A stretch of 64,000 nt of DNA from contig NZ_CP151657.1 of the NCBI RefSeq assembly GCF_038405225.1, positions 3,534,001 to 3,598,000 on the forward strand, written 5' to 3'. Source of the stretch: Arthrobacter citreus (GTDB lineage Bacteria > Actinomycetota > Actinomycetes > Actinomycetales > Micrococcaceae). Both the position numbers and the translations under genes were made by a program. Shown here in pieces: positions 1 through 9,099 of this stretch (the first letter of the stretch is position 1; each line of letters begins with the position of its first letter). Under the pieces are notes generated by a model that had not been told where the DNA came from, did not search any database, and saw only the letters and a program-made list of their open reading frames with translations.

Positions 1-145
1 ACCGCCGGCCGTGACGGTATCTCTGATTCTCCGTCCCGCCCCGGCGGCGCACAACGCCTGTCCGCGGGCTGCGCCCACCGTTGTAGCCCGGGGATCCCGA
101 GCGTACCCTGAAGGCGCTTTATCCCCATCCGATCGGAGGTGCACC

Positions 146-388
146 ATGGCAACGGGAGAGACCGGTTTTGACGATGTTTCCTTTGACCTGATTTCCGTGC
201 AGTACCACTGCCTGAAAGCGGGCCACGATTACGGGCAGTATGTGCGGGATGCCCGCAATGCGGGAAAGGAAAACATCGCCGCATTCTTTGAGCAGATCAT
301 GGCGCAGGATTCAGAACGGGCCAAGCAGTGCCACGAATTCCTGAGGGAGCTGTCCGGTTCCGCGGAGTCCGGCCCGGCCATGTCCTAG
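146..388 (+). CDS. Small acidic protein of unknown function
   Basis: This encodes 80 residues. I chose the ATG at 146 because GGAGGT (136-141) lies at good spacing; in-frame codons further upstream have no ribosome site. The protein is soluble and mostly helical by eye, rich in Asp, Glu, Ala and Gln (for example YHCLKAGHDYGQYVRDA), with two Cys and no membrane segment. The pattern resembles small stress-linked actinobacterial proteins, but I do not recognise the family. It stands alone, convergent with the VOC pair that follows. No function is assigned. Confidence 0.7.
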   Translation: MATGETGFDDVSFDLISVQYHCLKAGHDYGQYVRDARNAGKENIAAFFEQIMAQDSERAKQCHEFLRELSGSAESGPAMS

Positions 389-470
389 GCTCGGCCGGAT
401 GCAGCTGTGCGGTTCGGGACGGTCCGGGCCGCGCAGCTGCTTTCGGTAACCGCCAGACGCAACTCCGCGC

Positions 471-848
471 TCACAATCCGCTGTCCCCGCGGTCGCTGTC
501 CAGGCACAGGAACTCCCAGGGGTGGCCGTCCGGATCGGTGGCTGTGCCGGAGTAGACCCCGTGCCTCCGCACCCGCGCCCGCGACGTGACAGCACCGCCT
601 CCGGGTGCGCAGGCGGAGAGGATGTCATCCACGTCGGCACGGGTGGGAAAGGCCAGGGCCAGCCGGATGGCCGGCCCCAGGGGTTCGGGCACCAGCAGGA
701 GCACAATGGCTGCCGAAATGTTCATGGCGGATCGTTCCGCCGAACTGAGTTTCTGGTTAAGGGAAAATCCCAGTTCCAGGTAGAAACCCGTGGACCGGTC
801 CAGATTGGTGACCGGAAGGCGCGGATAGATGACCGGATACAAGCGCAC
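471..848 (-). CDS. VOC-fold (glyoxalase/bleomycin-resistance-like) protein
   Basis: This is a 125-residue protein with the vicinal oxygen chelate fold. The N-terminal strand carries the typical RLPVTNLDRSTGFYLELGF pattern (around residues 10-28), and the C-terminal part has DPDGHPWEFLCLD (around 104-116), whose Glu is a usual metal ligand of the family. The start is GTG at 848, preceded by a purine-rich stretch. It lies 15 bp downstream of a second VOC gene on the same strand, so the two are probably co-transcribed paralogues. Members act as lyases, dioxygenases or drug-binding proteins; the substrate cannot be read from the sequence. Confidence 0.8.
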   Translation of the reverse strand: MRLYPVIYPRLPVTNLDRSTGFYLELGFSLNQKLSSAERSAMNISAAIVLLLVPEPLGPAIRLALAFPTRADVDDILSACAPGGGAVTSRARVRRHGVYSGTATDPDGHPWEFLCLDSDRGDSGL

Positions 849-863
849 CTCCCGTCCCTGTGG

Positions 864-1274
864 TCATTCCGGAATGGATGGATCCATCCAGAAGAACTCC
901 CAAACGTGTCCGTCCGGGTCCGCGGCGGAACCCGAATACATGCCCGGCATTTGCTCTTTCGCCGGCTGGTACAGGGCGCCGCCGCCCTTGGCGCAGTTTG
1001 CGAGGAAGGTGTCCACCTCTTCGCGGCTGTCGCAGCTGACCGCGTTGAGCACCTCCTTGCCGGAGGAACCCAGATGCGGGGTGTCGCCTTCAGGGAGGAA
1101 GCCCTGAAAGAAATCCTGCCGGAGCAGCATCACTACAATGCTGTCAGAGATGACCACAGCCGTGCAGTCGTCGTTGCTGAATTGCCGGTTCTGCTCAAAA
1201 CCCAGCCCCAGGTAGAACTCCGTCGCCTTGCGGAGATCGGAGACAGGCAGGTTGGGGAAAATCATGCGGGCCAT
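864..1274 (-). CDS. VOC-fold protein, first gene of a VOC pair
   Basis: This 136-residue glyoxalase/bleomycin-resistance-like protein has an N-terminal module IFPNLPVSDLRKATEFYLGL and a C-terminal DPDGHVWEFFWMD strand carrying the usual Glu metal ligand. Its length suits a single-domain VOC protein that works as a dimer. The ATG at 1274 follows a near-perfect AAGGAGG ribosome site, so translation should be strong. It is the promoter-proximal gene of the pair with the VOC gene ending at 471 and diverges from the nucleoside deaminase. Substrate unknown. Confidence 0.82.
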   Translation of the reverse strand: MARMIFPNLPVSDLRKATEFYLGLGFEQNRQFSNDDCTAVVISDSIVVMLLRQDFFQGFLPEGDTPHLGSSGKEVLNAVSCDSREEVDTFLANCAKGGGALYQPAKEQMPGMYSGSAADPDGHVWEFFWMDPSIPE

Positions 1275-1411
1275 GATGGCCTCCTTTCGATGAGGTGCTG
1301 CAGAGCCCGTGCAAGTGAGACCTGGATCACACTGTGTGCGCTCTTACATTAGACCTCAGCATGTCGGTGCTAGTCTCGTGACGCCTCATTCGAAGCTTCA
1401 AGGAGTTGCCG

Positions 1412-1891
1412 ATGCCCACCACCGATGCAGATTTCCTGGCCCGCGCCCTGTCCCTGGCAACGGCCAACGTTGCCGACAACGGAGGTCCGTTTGGCGCCGT
1501 TATTGTCTCGGCTGACGGGCAGGCGTTTGACGGCGTCAACCGTGTTACGGCCGCCAACGATCCCACCGCGCACGCTGAAGTCAGTGCCATCCGCAACGCA
1601 TGCGCGGCACTGGGGACTTTCAATCTCAGCGGAGCCGTCCTGTACACCAGCTGCGAACCGTGCCCGATGTGCCTCGCGGCCGCGCTGTGGGCCCGCGTGG
1701 AGCGGGTGGTGTTTGCCGCCAACCGGCACGATGCCGCCGGCGCGGGCTTTGACGATGCAGCGTTCTATGAATTCTTCGAAGTGCCGGCCCGCCGCAGCAT
1801 GCTGCCCGTGGAACAGCTGGGCATCAATGAAGGCCAGGCCATGGCTCCGTTCAACGCGTGGAACGCCGCGGATCACCGCACCGATTACTGA
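1412..1891 (+). CDS. Nucleoside/guanine deaminase, cytidine-deaminase fold
   Basis: This 159-residue zinc deaminase carries the family signature: HAEVSAIRNA (around residues 54-63, with the proton-shuttling Glu) and TSCEPCPMC (around 81-89), giving the His-Cys-Cys zinc site. The C-terminal part (FDDAAFYEFFEVP) resembles guanine deaminases of the GuaD/TadA-like group rather than tRNA adenosine deaminase. ATG 1412 was chosen over TTG 1406 because AGGAG (1401-1405) sits six bases ahead. Its stop overlaps the end of the convergent GNAT gene by a few bases. The likely role is purine salvage; exact substrate uncertain. Confidence 0.85.
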   Translation: MPTTDADFLARALSLATANVADNGGPFGAVIVSADGQAFDGVNRVTAANDPTAHAEVSAIRNACAALGTFNLSGAVLYTSCEPCPMCLAAALWARVERVVFAANRHDAAGAGFDDAAFYEFFEVPARRSMLPVEQLGINEGQAMAPFNAWNAADHRTDY

Positions 1892-2442
1892 CAGCGGCTA
1901 CTGATACCGGCGGACGGCGGCGCCCGGCGCCGGCCGAACGGTGCCTGCCGGCCCTGCACCGGGTTGTCGCCGATGCGCTTGGCAAAACAAACGGATTCCT
2001 CCCGTCCGGCATAGGGGCCGAAGTTCGGCACCACCGCATATCCGCCGTGTTCGTAAAAGCGGCGCCCGTCCGGCTGCGCTGATCCGGCCTCTGCCGTGAC
2101 GACGTCGTAACCGGCGGCCCGCGCCCGATACTCCAGGGCCGTGAGGATGGCGGTGGCGACACCGGACCCCCGGGCGTAGGGCAGGACGTAGATGCGCTTG
2201 ATTTCCGCGGCGCCGTCGTCAATCCGCCGCAGGCCGCCGCAGCCCAGCGGCTGCCCGGAACTCTTTTCATAGGCGACCAGGAACACCGCCGTGTCTTCGG
2301 CTGAGGGAGGCGACGGCTCGTGGTCCGTGGTGCCGAACCGGGAGTCGAGTTCGGACTGCTGGGCCGCGCGTAAATCGGCGCCCACCGGGTTGCTCCAGGG
2401 AACTTCACGGATGGTGAGGTTCGGCGGCTGGTCGGCAAGCAT
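1885..2442 (-). CDS. GNAT-family N-acetyltransferase
   Basis: This 185-residue protein has a single GNAT domain: a substrate-side beta strand (VFLVAYEKSSGQPLGCGGLR, around residues 53-72), the acetyl-CoA loop IKRIYVLPYARGSGVATAIL (around 85-104), and the late FYEHGGYAVVPNFGPY motif. About 25 Arg/Pro-rich residues after the domain look disordered. The start at 2442 has AGGAGGT at ideal spacing. It overlaps the deaminase stop and is divergent from rlmN. Substrate not predictable. Confidence 0.82.
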   Translation of the reverse strand: MLADQPPNLTIREVPWSNPVGADLRAAQQSELDSRFGTTDHEPSPPSAEDTAVFLVAYEKSSGQPLGCGGLRRIDDGAAEIKRIYVLPYARGSGVATAILTALEYRARAAGYDVVTAEAGSAQPDGRRFYEHGGYAVVPNFGPYAGREESVCFAKRIGDNPVQGRQAPFGRRRAPPSAGISSRCQ

Positions 2443-2578
2443 GGGAGACCTCCTGTGCGGTTACCCGGAGCGGGCTTTCCCCTCAACCTAGGGTCCGGCC
2501 GTTTCATTCGTGTTTCAGCGCCGTGGCCAGTTGGCTAACAGAAAGCAGAGCGGGCGGATGCATGCAAAAATGGAAGGG

Positions 2579-3832
2579 ATGACTTCCCTCGATACTTCCT
2601 CCGCAACCCCGTCCAAGCCGGTCGGCACCTCCAAGGCGCAGCTGCAGGCGCGGAAGGCGCAGGTCCGCCCTGCCACGGAGGGCTGGGAACAGGCCAAGGA
2701 GCCGGACGGCCGTCCGCTGCTGCAGTTCAAGTCCCCGCGGGTTTCCCAGCCTCCGGTGCACCTTGCGGACCTGACCCTGCCCGAACGCCAGGCGAAGCTC
2801 AAGGAGCTGGGACTGCCGGCGTTCCGTGCGAAGCAGCTCTCGGTGCACTACTTCCAGCACTACACCACGGACCCCGAGGCCATGAGCGACCTCCCCAAGG
2901 AGCGCCGCGATGACCTGGTCAAGGAGATGTTCCCGACGCTGCTCACCGAGGTAAAGCGTCTGACCACCGACAACGGCGACACCATTAAGTTCCTGTGGCG
3001 CCTCTTCGACGGCTCCCTCGTGGAGTCCGTGCTGATGCGCTATCCCGGCCGCATCACGCTGTGTGTCTCCAGCCAGTGCGGCTGCGGCATGAACTGCCCG
3101 TTCTGCGCCACCGGCCAGGCCGGCCTGACCCGGAACATGTCCACCGCCGAAATCCTGGACCAGATTGTCCAGGCCAACCGCGTGATTAAGGAAGGCGGCC
3201 TGGGCGGTAAGCGCCGCGACGGCGGGCACGACGCCGAGCGCGTCACCAATATTGTCTTCATGGGCATGGGTGAGCCGCTGGCCAACTACAAGCGCGTCAT
3301 GAACGCCGTGCACCGGATGGCCGCCGACGTACCCGAAGGCCTGGGGATGAGCGCCCGAAACATCACAGTGTCCACCGTGGGCCTGGTGCCGGCCATCAAC
3401 AAGCTGGCCGAGGAAAACATCCCGGTCACCTTCGCCCTGAGCCTGCACGCCCCGGACGATGAACTGCGTGATGAGCTGATCCCGGTCAACAGCCGCTGGA
3501 AGGTGGACGAGGCCCTGGACGCCGCGTACAACTACTACCGCGTCACCGGACGGCGCGTATCGATCGAGTATGCGCTGATCAAGGACATGAACGACCATCC
3601 GTGGCGGGCCGACCTGCTGGCCAAGAAGCTCAACGCCCGCGGCCGCGGCTGGGTCCACGTGAACCCGATTCCGCTGAACCCCACTCCCGGTTCCATCTGG
3701 ACCTCCCCGGAACCGCATGTCACGCGTGACTTCATCAACCACCTGATCGACGCCGGCATCCCCACCACGCTGCGCGATACCCGCGGCAAGGAAATCGACG
3801 GCGCCTGCGGCCAGCTGGCCGCCGCGGACTAG
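2579..3832 (+). CDS. rlmN: Dual-specificity 23S rRNA (A2503)/tRNA (A37) C2-methyltransferase
   Basis: This radical-SAM enzyme methylates C2 of A2503 in 23S rRNA (and of tRNA A37 in characterised members). The CX3CX2C cluster motif lies in [16 protein letters not shown], and the C-terminal Cys of [13 protein letters not shown] is the second methyl-relay cysteine. At about 417 residues it is slightly longer than usual because of a polar Ser/Lys/Ala-rich N-terminus. The start is uncertain: ATG at 2558, 2570 and 2579 are in frame and none has an ideal ribosome site; 2579 (MTSLDTSS) gives the most natural N-terminus. It faces purB across a shared terminator. Confidence 0.93.
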   Translation: MTSLDTSSATPSKPVGTSKAQLQARKAQVRPATEGWEQAKEPDGRPLLQFKSPRVSQPPVHLADLTLPERQAKLKELGLPAFRAKQLSVHYFQHYTTDPEAMSDLPKERRDDLVKEMFPTLLTEVKRLTTDNGDTIKFLWRLFDGSLVESVLMRYPGRITLCVSSQCGCGMNCPFCATGQAGLTRNMSTAEILDQIVQANRVIKEGGLGGKRRDGGHDAERVTNIVFMGMGEPLANYKRVMNAVHRMAADVPEGLGMSARNITVSTVGLVPAINKLAEENIPVTFALSLHAPDDELRDELIPVNSRWKVDEALDAAYNYYRVTGRRVSIEYALIKDMNDHPWRADLLAKKLNARGRGWVHVNPIPLNPTPGSIWTSPEPHVTRDFINHLIDAGIPTTLRDTRGKEIDGACGQLAAAD

Positions 3833-3853
3833 GGTCCGCCGGGCAATACGCAG

Positions 3854-3901
3854 AACGACGGCGGGAGGCCGGGTTTCAGAACCCGGCCTCCCGCCGTCGT
3901 T
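3854..3901. terminator. Perfect 22-bp hairpin, bidirectional terminator between rlmN and purB
   Basis: The arms 3854-3875 and 3880-3901 are perfect reverse complements with a TCAG loop; each arm starts or ends with AA/TT. It lies between two convergent stop codons and can terminate transcription from both sides. Confidence 0.9.
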
Positions 3902-3913
3902 ATCTGCTGGACG

Positions 3914-5335
3914 CTACTTGGTGACGTGATCCACCAGGGCATCGGCAATACCGATGTACTTGCCCGGAGTCAGGGCCAGCAGGCGCGCTTCGGCCTCGGC
4001 GGGAAGGCCCAGCCCGGAAACGAACTCGCGCATCCGTTCGGCGTCCACACGCTGCCCGCGGGTCAGGTCCTTCAGGCGTTCGTACGGGTTTTCCATGCCG
4101 GGGGCGCCGGCGATGGCCTCGGCGCGCATCACCATCTGGATGGCCTCGCCGAGCACCTCCCAGTTGGTGTCCAGATCCGCGGCCAGGACGTCGTCGGCCA
4201 CGTCCAGGCGCTCAAGGCCCTTGGCCACGTTGGAAATTGCCAGCAGGGAGTGGCCAAAGGCAACGCCGATGTTGCGCTGCGACGACGAGTCAGTGAGGTC
4301 GCGCTGCCAGCGGGAGGTCACCAGGGTGGCGGCCAGGGTGTCCAGTAGGCCGTTGGAGATCTCCAGGTTAGCCTCGGCGTTCTCGAAGCGGATCGGGTTT
4401 ACCTTATGCGGCATGGTGGATGAGCCGGTGGCGCCGGCCACCGGAATCTGCTTGAAGTAGCCAATGGAGATGTAGCTCCACACATCGGTGCAGAAGTTGT
4501 GCAGGATCCGGTTGAAACGGGCTATGTCGGCGTAGAGCTCGGCCTGCCAGTCGTGGGATTCGATCTGGGTGGTCAGGGGGTTCCAGGTCAGGCCCAGGCC
4601 CTCCACGAAGCTGCGGGAAACCTGCTGCCAGTCGGCACCGGGCACCGAGGCATAGTGCGCGGCGTAGGTGCCGGTGGCGCCGTTGATCTTGCCCAGATAC
4701 TCGGTCTTTTCAATGCGGCGCAGCTGCCGGCCCAGGCGGTGGGCGGTGACGGCCAGTTCCTTGCCCAGCGTGGTGGGGGTGGCTGGCTGGCCGTGGGTGC
4801 GGGAGAGCATCGGAACGGCGCGGGTTTCCTCGGCCATGACGGTGATCCGGTCCACGAGGTCGTGGGCGGCGGGCAGCCACACGTTCTCCACGGCGCCCTT
4901 GACACCCAGGGCGTAGGAAAGGTTGTTCACGTCCTCGGACGTGCAGCCGAAGTGCACGAGTGCGGTCAGGCCCTCAATGCCGATCGCTTCCAGCCGACGG
5001 CCAATGTAGTACTCCACGGCCTTGACGTCGTGGACGGTGACCTGCTCGATCTCGGCCAGCTCGGTGATCGAGGCGCCGTCGAAGCCGGTGACGATCTCGC
5101 GCAGCTGTGCCTTCTGCTCCCCGCTGAGGGGAGAGGTTCCTGGAAGCACTGCGTTGGACGTGAGATGGATCAGCCACTCGACCTCAACGTGTGTCCGGTC
5201 GCGGTTCAGCGCGGCTTCGGAGAGATAGTCCACGAGCGGTGCCGTGGCGCCGCGGTAGCGGCCGTCCAGCGGGCCCAGCGCGATTGCGGGGGTGACGGAT
5301 GCAAGGGGGACGCGGGGAGCAGCGGTTTCAGCCAT
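3914..5335 (-). CDS. purB: Adenylosuccinate lyase
   Basis: This fumarase/aspartase-superfamily enzyme of purine synthesis cleaves SAICAR and adenylosuccinate, releasing fumarate. The signature SSTMPHKVNPIRFENAE is present, as is TSEDVNNLSYAL; the opening ALGPLDGRYRG and the VKAVEYYIGRRL segment place it with the E. coli-type PurB (about 456 residues) rather than the shorter B. subtilis type. Length 473. It is a single gene, convergent with rlmN and divergent from the WXG-like operon. The N-terminal methionine at 5335 precedes a plausible 15-residue lead before the conserved core. Confidence 0.95.
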   Translation of the reverse strand: MAETAAPRVPLASVTPAIALGPLDGRYRGATAPLVDYLSEAALNRDRTHVEVEWLIHLTSNAVLPGTSPLSGEQKAQLREIVTGFDGASITELAEIEQVTVHDVKAVEYYIGRRLEAIGIEGLTALVHFGCTSEDVNNLSYALGVKGAVENVWLPAAHDLVDRITVMAEETRAVPMLSRTHGQPATPTTLGKELAVTAHRLGRQLRRIEKTEYLGKINGATGTYAAHYASVPGADWQQVSRSFVEGLGLTWNPLTTQIESHDWQAELYADIARFNRILHNFCTDVWSYISIGYFKQIPVAGATGSSTMPHKVNPIRFENAEANLEISNGLLDTLAATLVTSRWQRDLTDSSSQRNIGVAFGHSLLAISNVAKGLERLDVADDVLAADLDTNWEVLGEAIQMVMRAEAIAGAPGMENPYERLKDLTRGQRVDAERMREFVSGLGLPAEAEARLLALTPGKYIGIADALVDHVTK

Positions 5336-5539
5336 GCGGCAATTCTTTCACGCTCCGGCGGCTTGTCCTGCTCTGTGACTTGTCCTCCCCGCTGGCTTGT
5401 CCTCCACAGCAGGGCCGTTGGCCTCCATGACCGAACTTTGTCCCCAGCCGAGCCGCAGCAGGGGCCGGAAACCGGGTGCGGGTGAAAGAACGGAGGAAAC
5501 GGGAAGCACCGGGAGCACCAATCAGGAGGGGAAGAGCGG

Positions 5540-5815
5540 GTGGATGCGGTTGAAGCGAACCTGTCAGGCCTGTCGGAGGCCGCCGAGGGGCTGGACTACG
5601 TCCAGGCAGTGATTCTGGACCTGGACTCGGTCGAATCCGAGCTTCGGGCGCTGATGCGCATGGAGTGGCGCTCGGATGCTGCGGAAGAGTGTGCGGAGTA
5701 CCTTCACGAGTGCGTTCGGCGTGTGGAACAGACCGTGGGGGAGTACCAAGCCGCAGCCGATCTCCTTGCCGATTACGCAACTGAAATACGCGCGGAAGCG
5801 GGGGCTCAACCATGA
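5540..5815 (+). CDS. WXG100-like small helical protein
   Basis: This encodes 91 residues, almost entirely alpha-helical and acidic. A central MEWRSDAAEECAEYL segment sits where WXG100 (ESAT-6-like) proteins have the Trp-X-Gly turn; here it is W-R-S. The start is GTG at 5540 with AGGAGG (5524-5529) upstream. Its stop overlaps the next start (ATGA, 5812-5815), so the two are translationally coupled. By analogy it could pair with the N-terminal helical region of the hydrolase downstream. No ESX secretion genes are in the window. The family assignment is by pattern only. Confidence 0.6.
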   Translation: MDAVEANLSGLSEAAEGLDYVQAVILDLDSVESELRALMRMEWRSDAAEECAEYLHECVRRVEQTVGEYQAAADLLADYATEIRAEAGAQP

Positions 5816-7260
5816 GCGTTGCGGCGGCGCCGCCCGCATCAGGTGACGGCGGGGGCATCAGCGTGAAGGGCGGTTCCCGGGGGCTGACAGTGGAGTACAG
5901 GGAGCTCCGGGCCGCGGGAGAGCAGCTGGAGCGAATCGCTGAACGCCTGAGGGACACGAGGACCCGCGGCGTGTTTATCTGCCTTCGGCTGTACGGGCTG
6001 CAGGGCGCCCCCGCCCTTCCCGCATCCGCCGGCAGGGCGGCGGATGCAGTGGATTCCGCCGCCCAGAGCCTGTCCCGGAATATCGCAGATCTCGAGGAAG
6101 CGGCAGCCTCCCTCCGGAAGGCCGTCGAAAACTACCTCGAGGTTGAAGGACGGCTGGAACAATCCATGAAGGCAGTGCCGGGCGCAGCCCCCCTGACCGC
6201 ATTGATGTTCTGGAGTCTCGGAGGGTGGGGACGTCCGAGCCTGGCAGTGCCCGAACTGCTGGGACCGAGGCGTGACAGCTTGGCCGCCGGGTTGTTTGGC
6301 TTGCCCGGGCTTCTTGCGACGGCGGAGCTTCCTTCTCTTACGGTCAGCAAAGTTCCCGGCACTCACGGAAAGGTCACCGCGCCGAGGACGGCCTACGGGT
6401 TGCTGAAGCGTTCGCGCATCCTGCTGGAGGCCGACAGCAACGCGCACGTCGTCGAAATCCTGACCATTCACCAGGATGGTCAGGGCGTTCGGGTGGTCAC
6501 GCTTCCCGGGACGGAGGGAGATCCCAGCCTGGAAGTGGGGGTAAACCCCTTCGATACCCTGGGCAATGCGGAGGCCCGGGCGCGGGACAGCCGGTATGTG
6601 GCCGACGCCGTCGCGGCGGCCCTGCGCCAGGCCGGAGCTTCGGCTGATGATGCCGTCATTCTGGTGGGCTACAGCCAGGGCGGGATCCACGCAGTGAACA
6701 CCGGTGCGCGGCTGGCGGAGGACGGGGAATTCACCGTTGAAATGGTTCTGACTGCGGGAGCGCCGGCCGGTGACCGGAACGTCCCGGAGGGGATCAAGGT
6801 GCTGCACTTGGAGCACGGCCTGGATATGGTGCCAGGCCTGGATGGAAGCTCGAACCCGGATACCCCCGACCGCATTACGGTCACGGGGTCGGCGCCGGTG
6901 CCGGATGGCGGCGGACCACTGGGCCCCGCCCACGAACTCGACGTTTACCTGGAGATGGCAGCGCAGGCGGATGCCAGCAGTGATCCCTCACTGACCGAAA
7001 TGCTGGGGCACCTGGCCCAAGTTATTGGTTCGGGCAGGGTAGCCGCGCGGAGTCTGTATAAATTCTCGCGGAAGTCCGGTGAAAAGCCGCCGCCCCGGCA
7101 GCCGGGCAGGCCGGTGCTCCCCGGAAACGGGCTGCCGCTGCCAAGCCCGGGGCAGGTGCCGCCGGTGCTGGTGAAACCCGTCGCGCCGGTTCTGGTTCCG
7201 CCTGCCCCACCGATCCCTGTTCCGCCTGTTGTGCCGCCAATTGGCCCCAGGGGATGGTGA
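5812..7260 (+). CDS. WXG-like N-terminal region fused to alpha/beta hydrolase with proline-rich tail
   Basis: This 482-residue protein has three parts. Residues about 20-130 form helical, WXG100-like segments with heptad character (YRELRAAGEQLERIAERL). Residues about 190-390 form an alpha/beta hydrolase with the nucleophile elbow GYSQGG (around residue 286) and a late HELDVY His. The last 50 residues are Pro/Val-rich (PPVLVKPVAPVLVPPAPP). There is no signal peptide. The architecture resembles actinobacterial WXG-associated lipase-like proteins. It is coupled to the small helical gene upstream. A secreted or surface lipase/esterase role is an inference; a polymorphic effector is an alternative. 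Confidence 0.65.
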   Translation: MSVAAAPPASGDGGGISVKGGSRGLTVEYRELRAAGEQLERIAERLRDTRTRGVFICLRLYGLQGAPALPASAGRAADAVDSAAQSLSRNIADLEEAAASLRKAVENYLEVEGRLEQSMKAVPGAAPLTALMFWSLGGWGRPSLAVPELLGPRRDSLAAGLFGLPGLLATAELPSLTVSKVPGTHGKVTAPRTAYGLLKRSRILLEADSNAHVVEILTIHQDGQGVRVVTLPGTEGDPSLEVGVNPFDTLGNAEARARDSRYVADAVAAALRQAGASADDAVILVGYSQGGIHAVNTGARLAEDGEFTVEMVLTAGAPAGDRNVPEGIKVLHLEHGLDMVPGLDGSSNPDTPDRITVTGSAPVPDGGGPLGPAHELDVYLEMAAQADASSDPSLTEMLGHLAQVIGSGRVAARSLYKFSRKSGEKPPPRQPGRPVLPGNGLPLPSPGQVPPVLVKPVAPVLVPPAPPIPVPPVVPPIGPRGW

Positions 7261-7303
7261 GCAGCGGTGGGACCATGATGCCGGGTGCCGGAGGGAAGGG
7301 AAA

Positions 7304-7702
7304 CTAGCGGCGGGTCCCCGTGAGTGATCCGGCCACCATGGACACCAGGCTGACGATGATGGACGCGAGGATGCCGGTCCAGAAGAAGCTGTCCACCCCG
7401 AACTCCACCGGGGTGTAGGTGCTGAGCCAGGAGGTGAGCATCAGCATGGCCGCGTTGATGATGATCGTGAAGAGACCCAGCGTCAGGATGGTCAACGGAA
7501 GGGACAGCAGCTTAACGACCGGGCGGACGAGGGCATTGACAAGACCGAAGATCAGTCCGATAAAAAGATAGGCAAGCACCAAGTCGAGAGTTGCGTCGCC
7601 GGTGACAGCACCCGCAGTTTCGGTGATGGTCAGTCCGGGCAGCAGCCAGCCCGCCACCCACAGTGCCAGGGCGTTGATGATGATCCGGATCAGAAAGCGC
7701 AT
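7304..7702 (-). CDS. YvlD/phage-holin-IV-type four-helix membrane protein
   Basis: This encodes 132 residues from the ATG at 7702 (MRFLIRIIINALALWVAGWLLPGL). It has four hydrophobic helices, with the conserved FGLVNALVRPVVKLLSLPLTILTLGLF segment between helices 2 and 3 that marks the YvlD/DUF360 'phage holin family' membrane proteins. A longer reading frame back to 7777 lacks a ribosome site and adds a polar leader that would spoil the first helix, so I reject it. The family is common on chromosomes and linked to envelope stress; no phage genes are near. It diverges from the aminotransferase. Confidence 0.8.
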   Translation of the reverse strand: MRFLIRIIINALALWVAGWLLPGLTITETAGAVTGDATLDLVLAYLFIGLIFGLVNALVRPVVKLLSLPLTILTLGLFTIIINAAMLMLTSWLSTYTPVEFGVDSFFWTGILASIIVSLVSMVAGSLTGTRR

Positions 7703-7815
7703 GACACCATGCTGGCACAGGTCCCGGGCGGGAAGGCTCCGGCCGGGGTGTGTCTTCCAGGGCCTTGGCGGTGTCACACGTCACCCGGGTGGTTACGGCG
7801 ATTAGGGTTAAGCAC

Positions 7816-8955
7816 ATGACGACTACCGAGAATGACATCAACGCCGCTGACGTTCCGGCGCCGGAGAACAGACCCCGCGGCGTAGTGGCCAGGCTGCCGC
7901 GCTACACGGCTGGAAAACCGCCAGTGGTCATCGAGGGACTCCAAAGCTACAAGCTGTCCTCCAACGAGAATCCGTACCCTCCGCTCCCGGCTGTGCTCGA
8001 AGCGATCAGCGGCCGGCAGGACATCAACCGCTACCCCGACCCGCTCTCCACGGCGCTGCGCATGGAGCTGGCCTCCTTCCTGGGCATCCCGGCGGATGAC
8101 GTGGTCACCGGCGGGGGAAGCCTGGGGGTGCTGAACCAGCTTCTGGCAACCTTCGCGGGCCGGGATGAAAGCGGCATCCCGGACGAGGTCATCTACCCGT
8201 GGCGGTCCTTCGAGGCGTACCCCATCAGTGTTGGGCTGTCCGGCGCCGAAAGCGTCCAGGTGCCGCTGCTCGAGGACGGAACCCATGACCTTGACGCGAT
8301 GGCGGCTGCCGTCACGGACCGCACCCGCGTGATCCTGCTGTGCACGCCGAATAATCCCACCGGCCCGGCTCTGACCGCTGCGCAGGTCGAAGACTTCCTG
8401 GGCCGGGTGCCCGCGGATGTGATTGTGGTGATTGATGAAGCCTACGAGGACTTTGTCCGGGATCCGGAGGCCGTCAACGGGATAGACATGTACCGCCGGT
8501 ACCCCAATGTGGTGGTGCTGCGCACCTTCTCCAAGGGGGCGGGACTGGCCGGGCTGCGGGTGGGATACTCCGTTTCGCATCCGCCCATCACCGCCCACCT
8601 GCGGGTGGCCGCCGTGCCGTTTGCCGTGTCACAGCTTGCTGAAACAGCTGCAGTGGCCTCACTGCAGCATCACGGAGAACTTGTGGAAAGAATACAAGGA
8701 CTGGTGAAGGAACGCTCACGGGTCGTTGATGGCTTGAAGGATCTCGGCTGGCGCATTCCGCAGGCCCAGGGGAACTTTGTTTGGCTTGCGCTGGGCGACG
8801 ATACTCCCGAGTTTGCGGCCCTGGCGGAGCAGCAGGCCCTCGCCGTCCGTGCCTTCGGCAACGAGGGAGTGCGGGTAACCATCGGGGAGGAGGAAGCCAA
8901 CACCCGGTTCCTCGCTCTATGTGCAACCTATACAAAGGGACCCCGCGTTTCCTAG
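7816..8955 (+). CDS. Histidinol-phosphate/aromatic aminotransferase, class I/II
   Basis: This 379-residue PLP aminotransferase is of the HisC type. Visible motifs are LSSNENPYPPLP near the N-terminus (substrate arm), CTPNNPTGP (cofactor pocket), VIDEAYEDFV (Asp pairing the pyridine nitrogen and Tyr) and RTFSKGAGLAGLRVGY with the Schiff-base Lys. ATG 7816 starts MTTTENDIN. It could make histidine, phenylalanine or tyrosine; no his genes surround it, so a general aromatic role (Pat-like) is as likely as HisC. A 144-bp gap separates it from the oxoacid dehydrogenase genes. Confidence 0.85.
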   Translation: MTTTENDINAADVPAPENRPRGVVARLPRYTAGKPPVVIEGLQSYKLSSNENPYPPLPAVLEAISGRQDINRYPDPLSTALRMELASFLGIPADDVVTGGGSLGVLNQLLATFAGRDESGIPDEVIYPWRSFEAYPISVGLSGAESVQVPLLEDGTHDLDAMAAAVTDRTRVILLCTPNNPTGPALTAAQVEDFLGRVPADVIVVIDEAYEDFVRDPEAVNGIDMYRRYPNVVVLRTFSKGAGLAGLRVGYSVSHPPITAHLRVAAVPFAVSQLAETAAVASLQHHGELVERIQGLVKERSRVVDGLKDLGWRIPQAQGNFVWLALGDDTPEFAALAEQQALAVRAFGNEGVRVTIGEEEANTRFLALCATYTKGPRVS

Positions 8956-9099
8956 CGTGTCATAAGTGCGGGTCGGGCCCCGGCCATCGTTAGGCTGAGG
9001 GAAGTAAGTTCCACATATATGCTTCCGGGGTGATCCATTCCCCGGCAGGAATATATCTAGCGCAGCTCGGTCAGGGAACTGGCCCGGCGAGGAGTAAGC

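Noticed and set aside
2504-3742. A 412-codon open frame on the minus strand across rlmN
   Set aside because: It is antisense to a clear radical-SAM enzyme, is His/Gly/Val-rich with no domain, and follows the usual GC-rich mirror-frame pattern.
7304-7702. Phage holin as a sign of a prophage
   Set aside because: The YvlD-type family bears that name in databases but is a common chromosomal membrane protein; no other phage gene is near.
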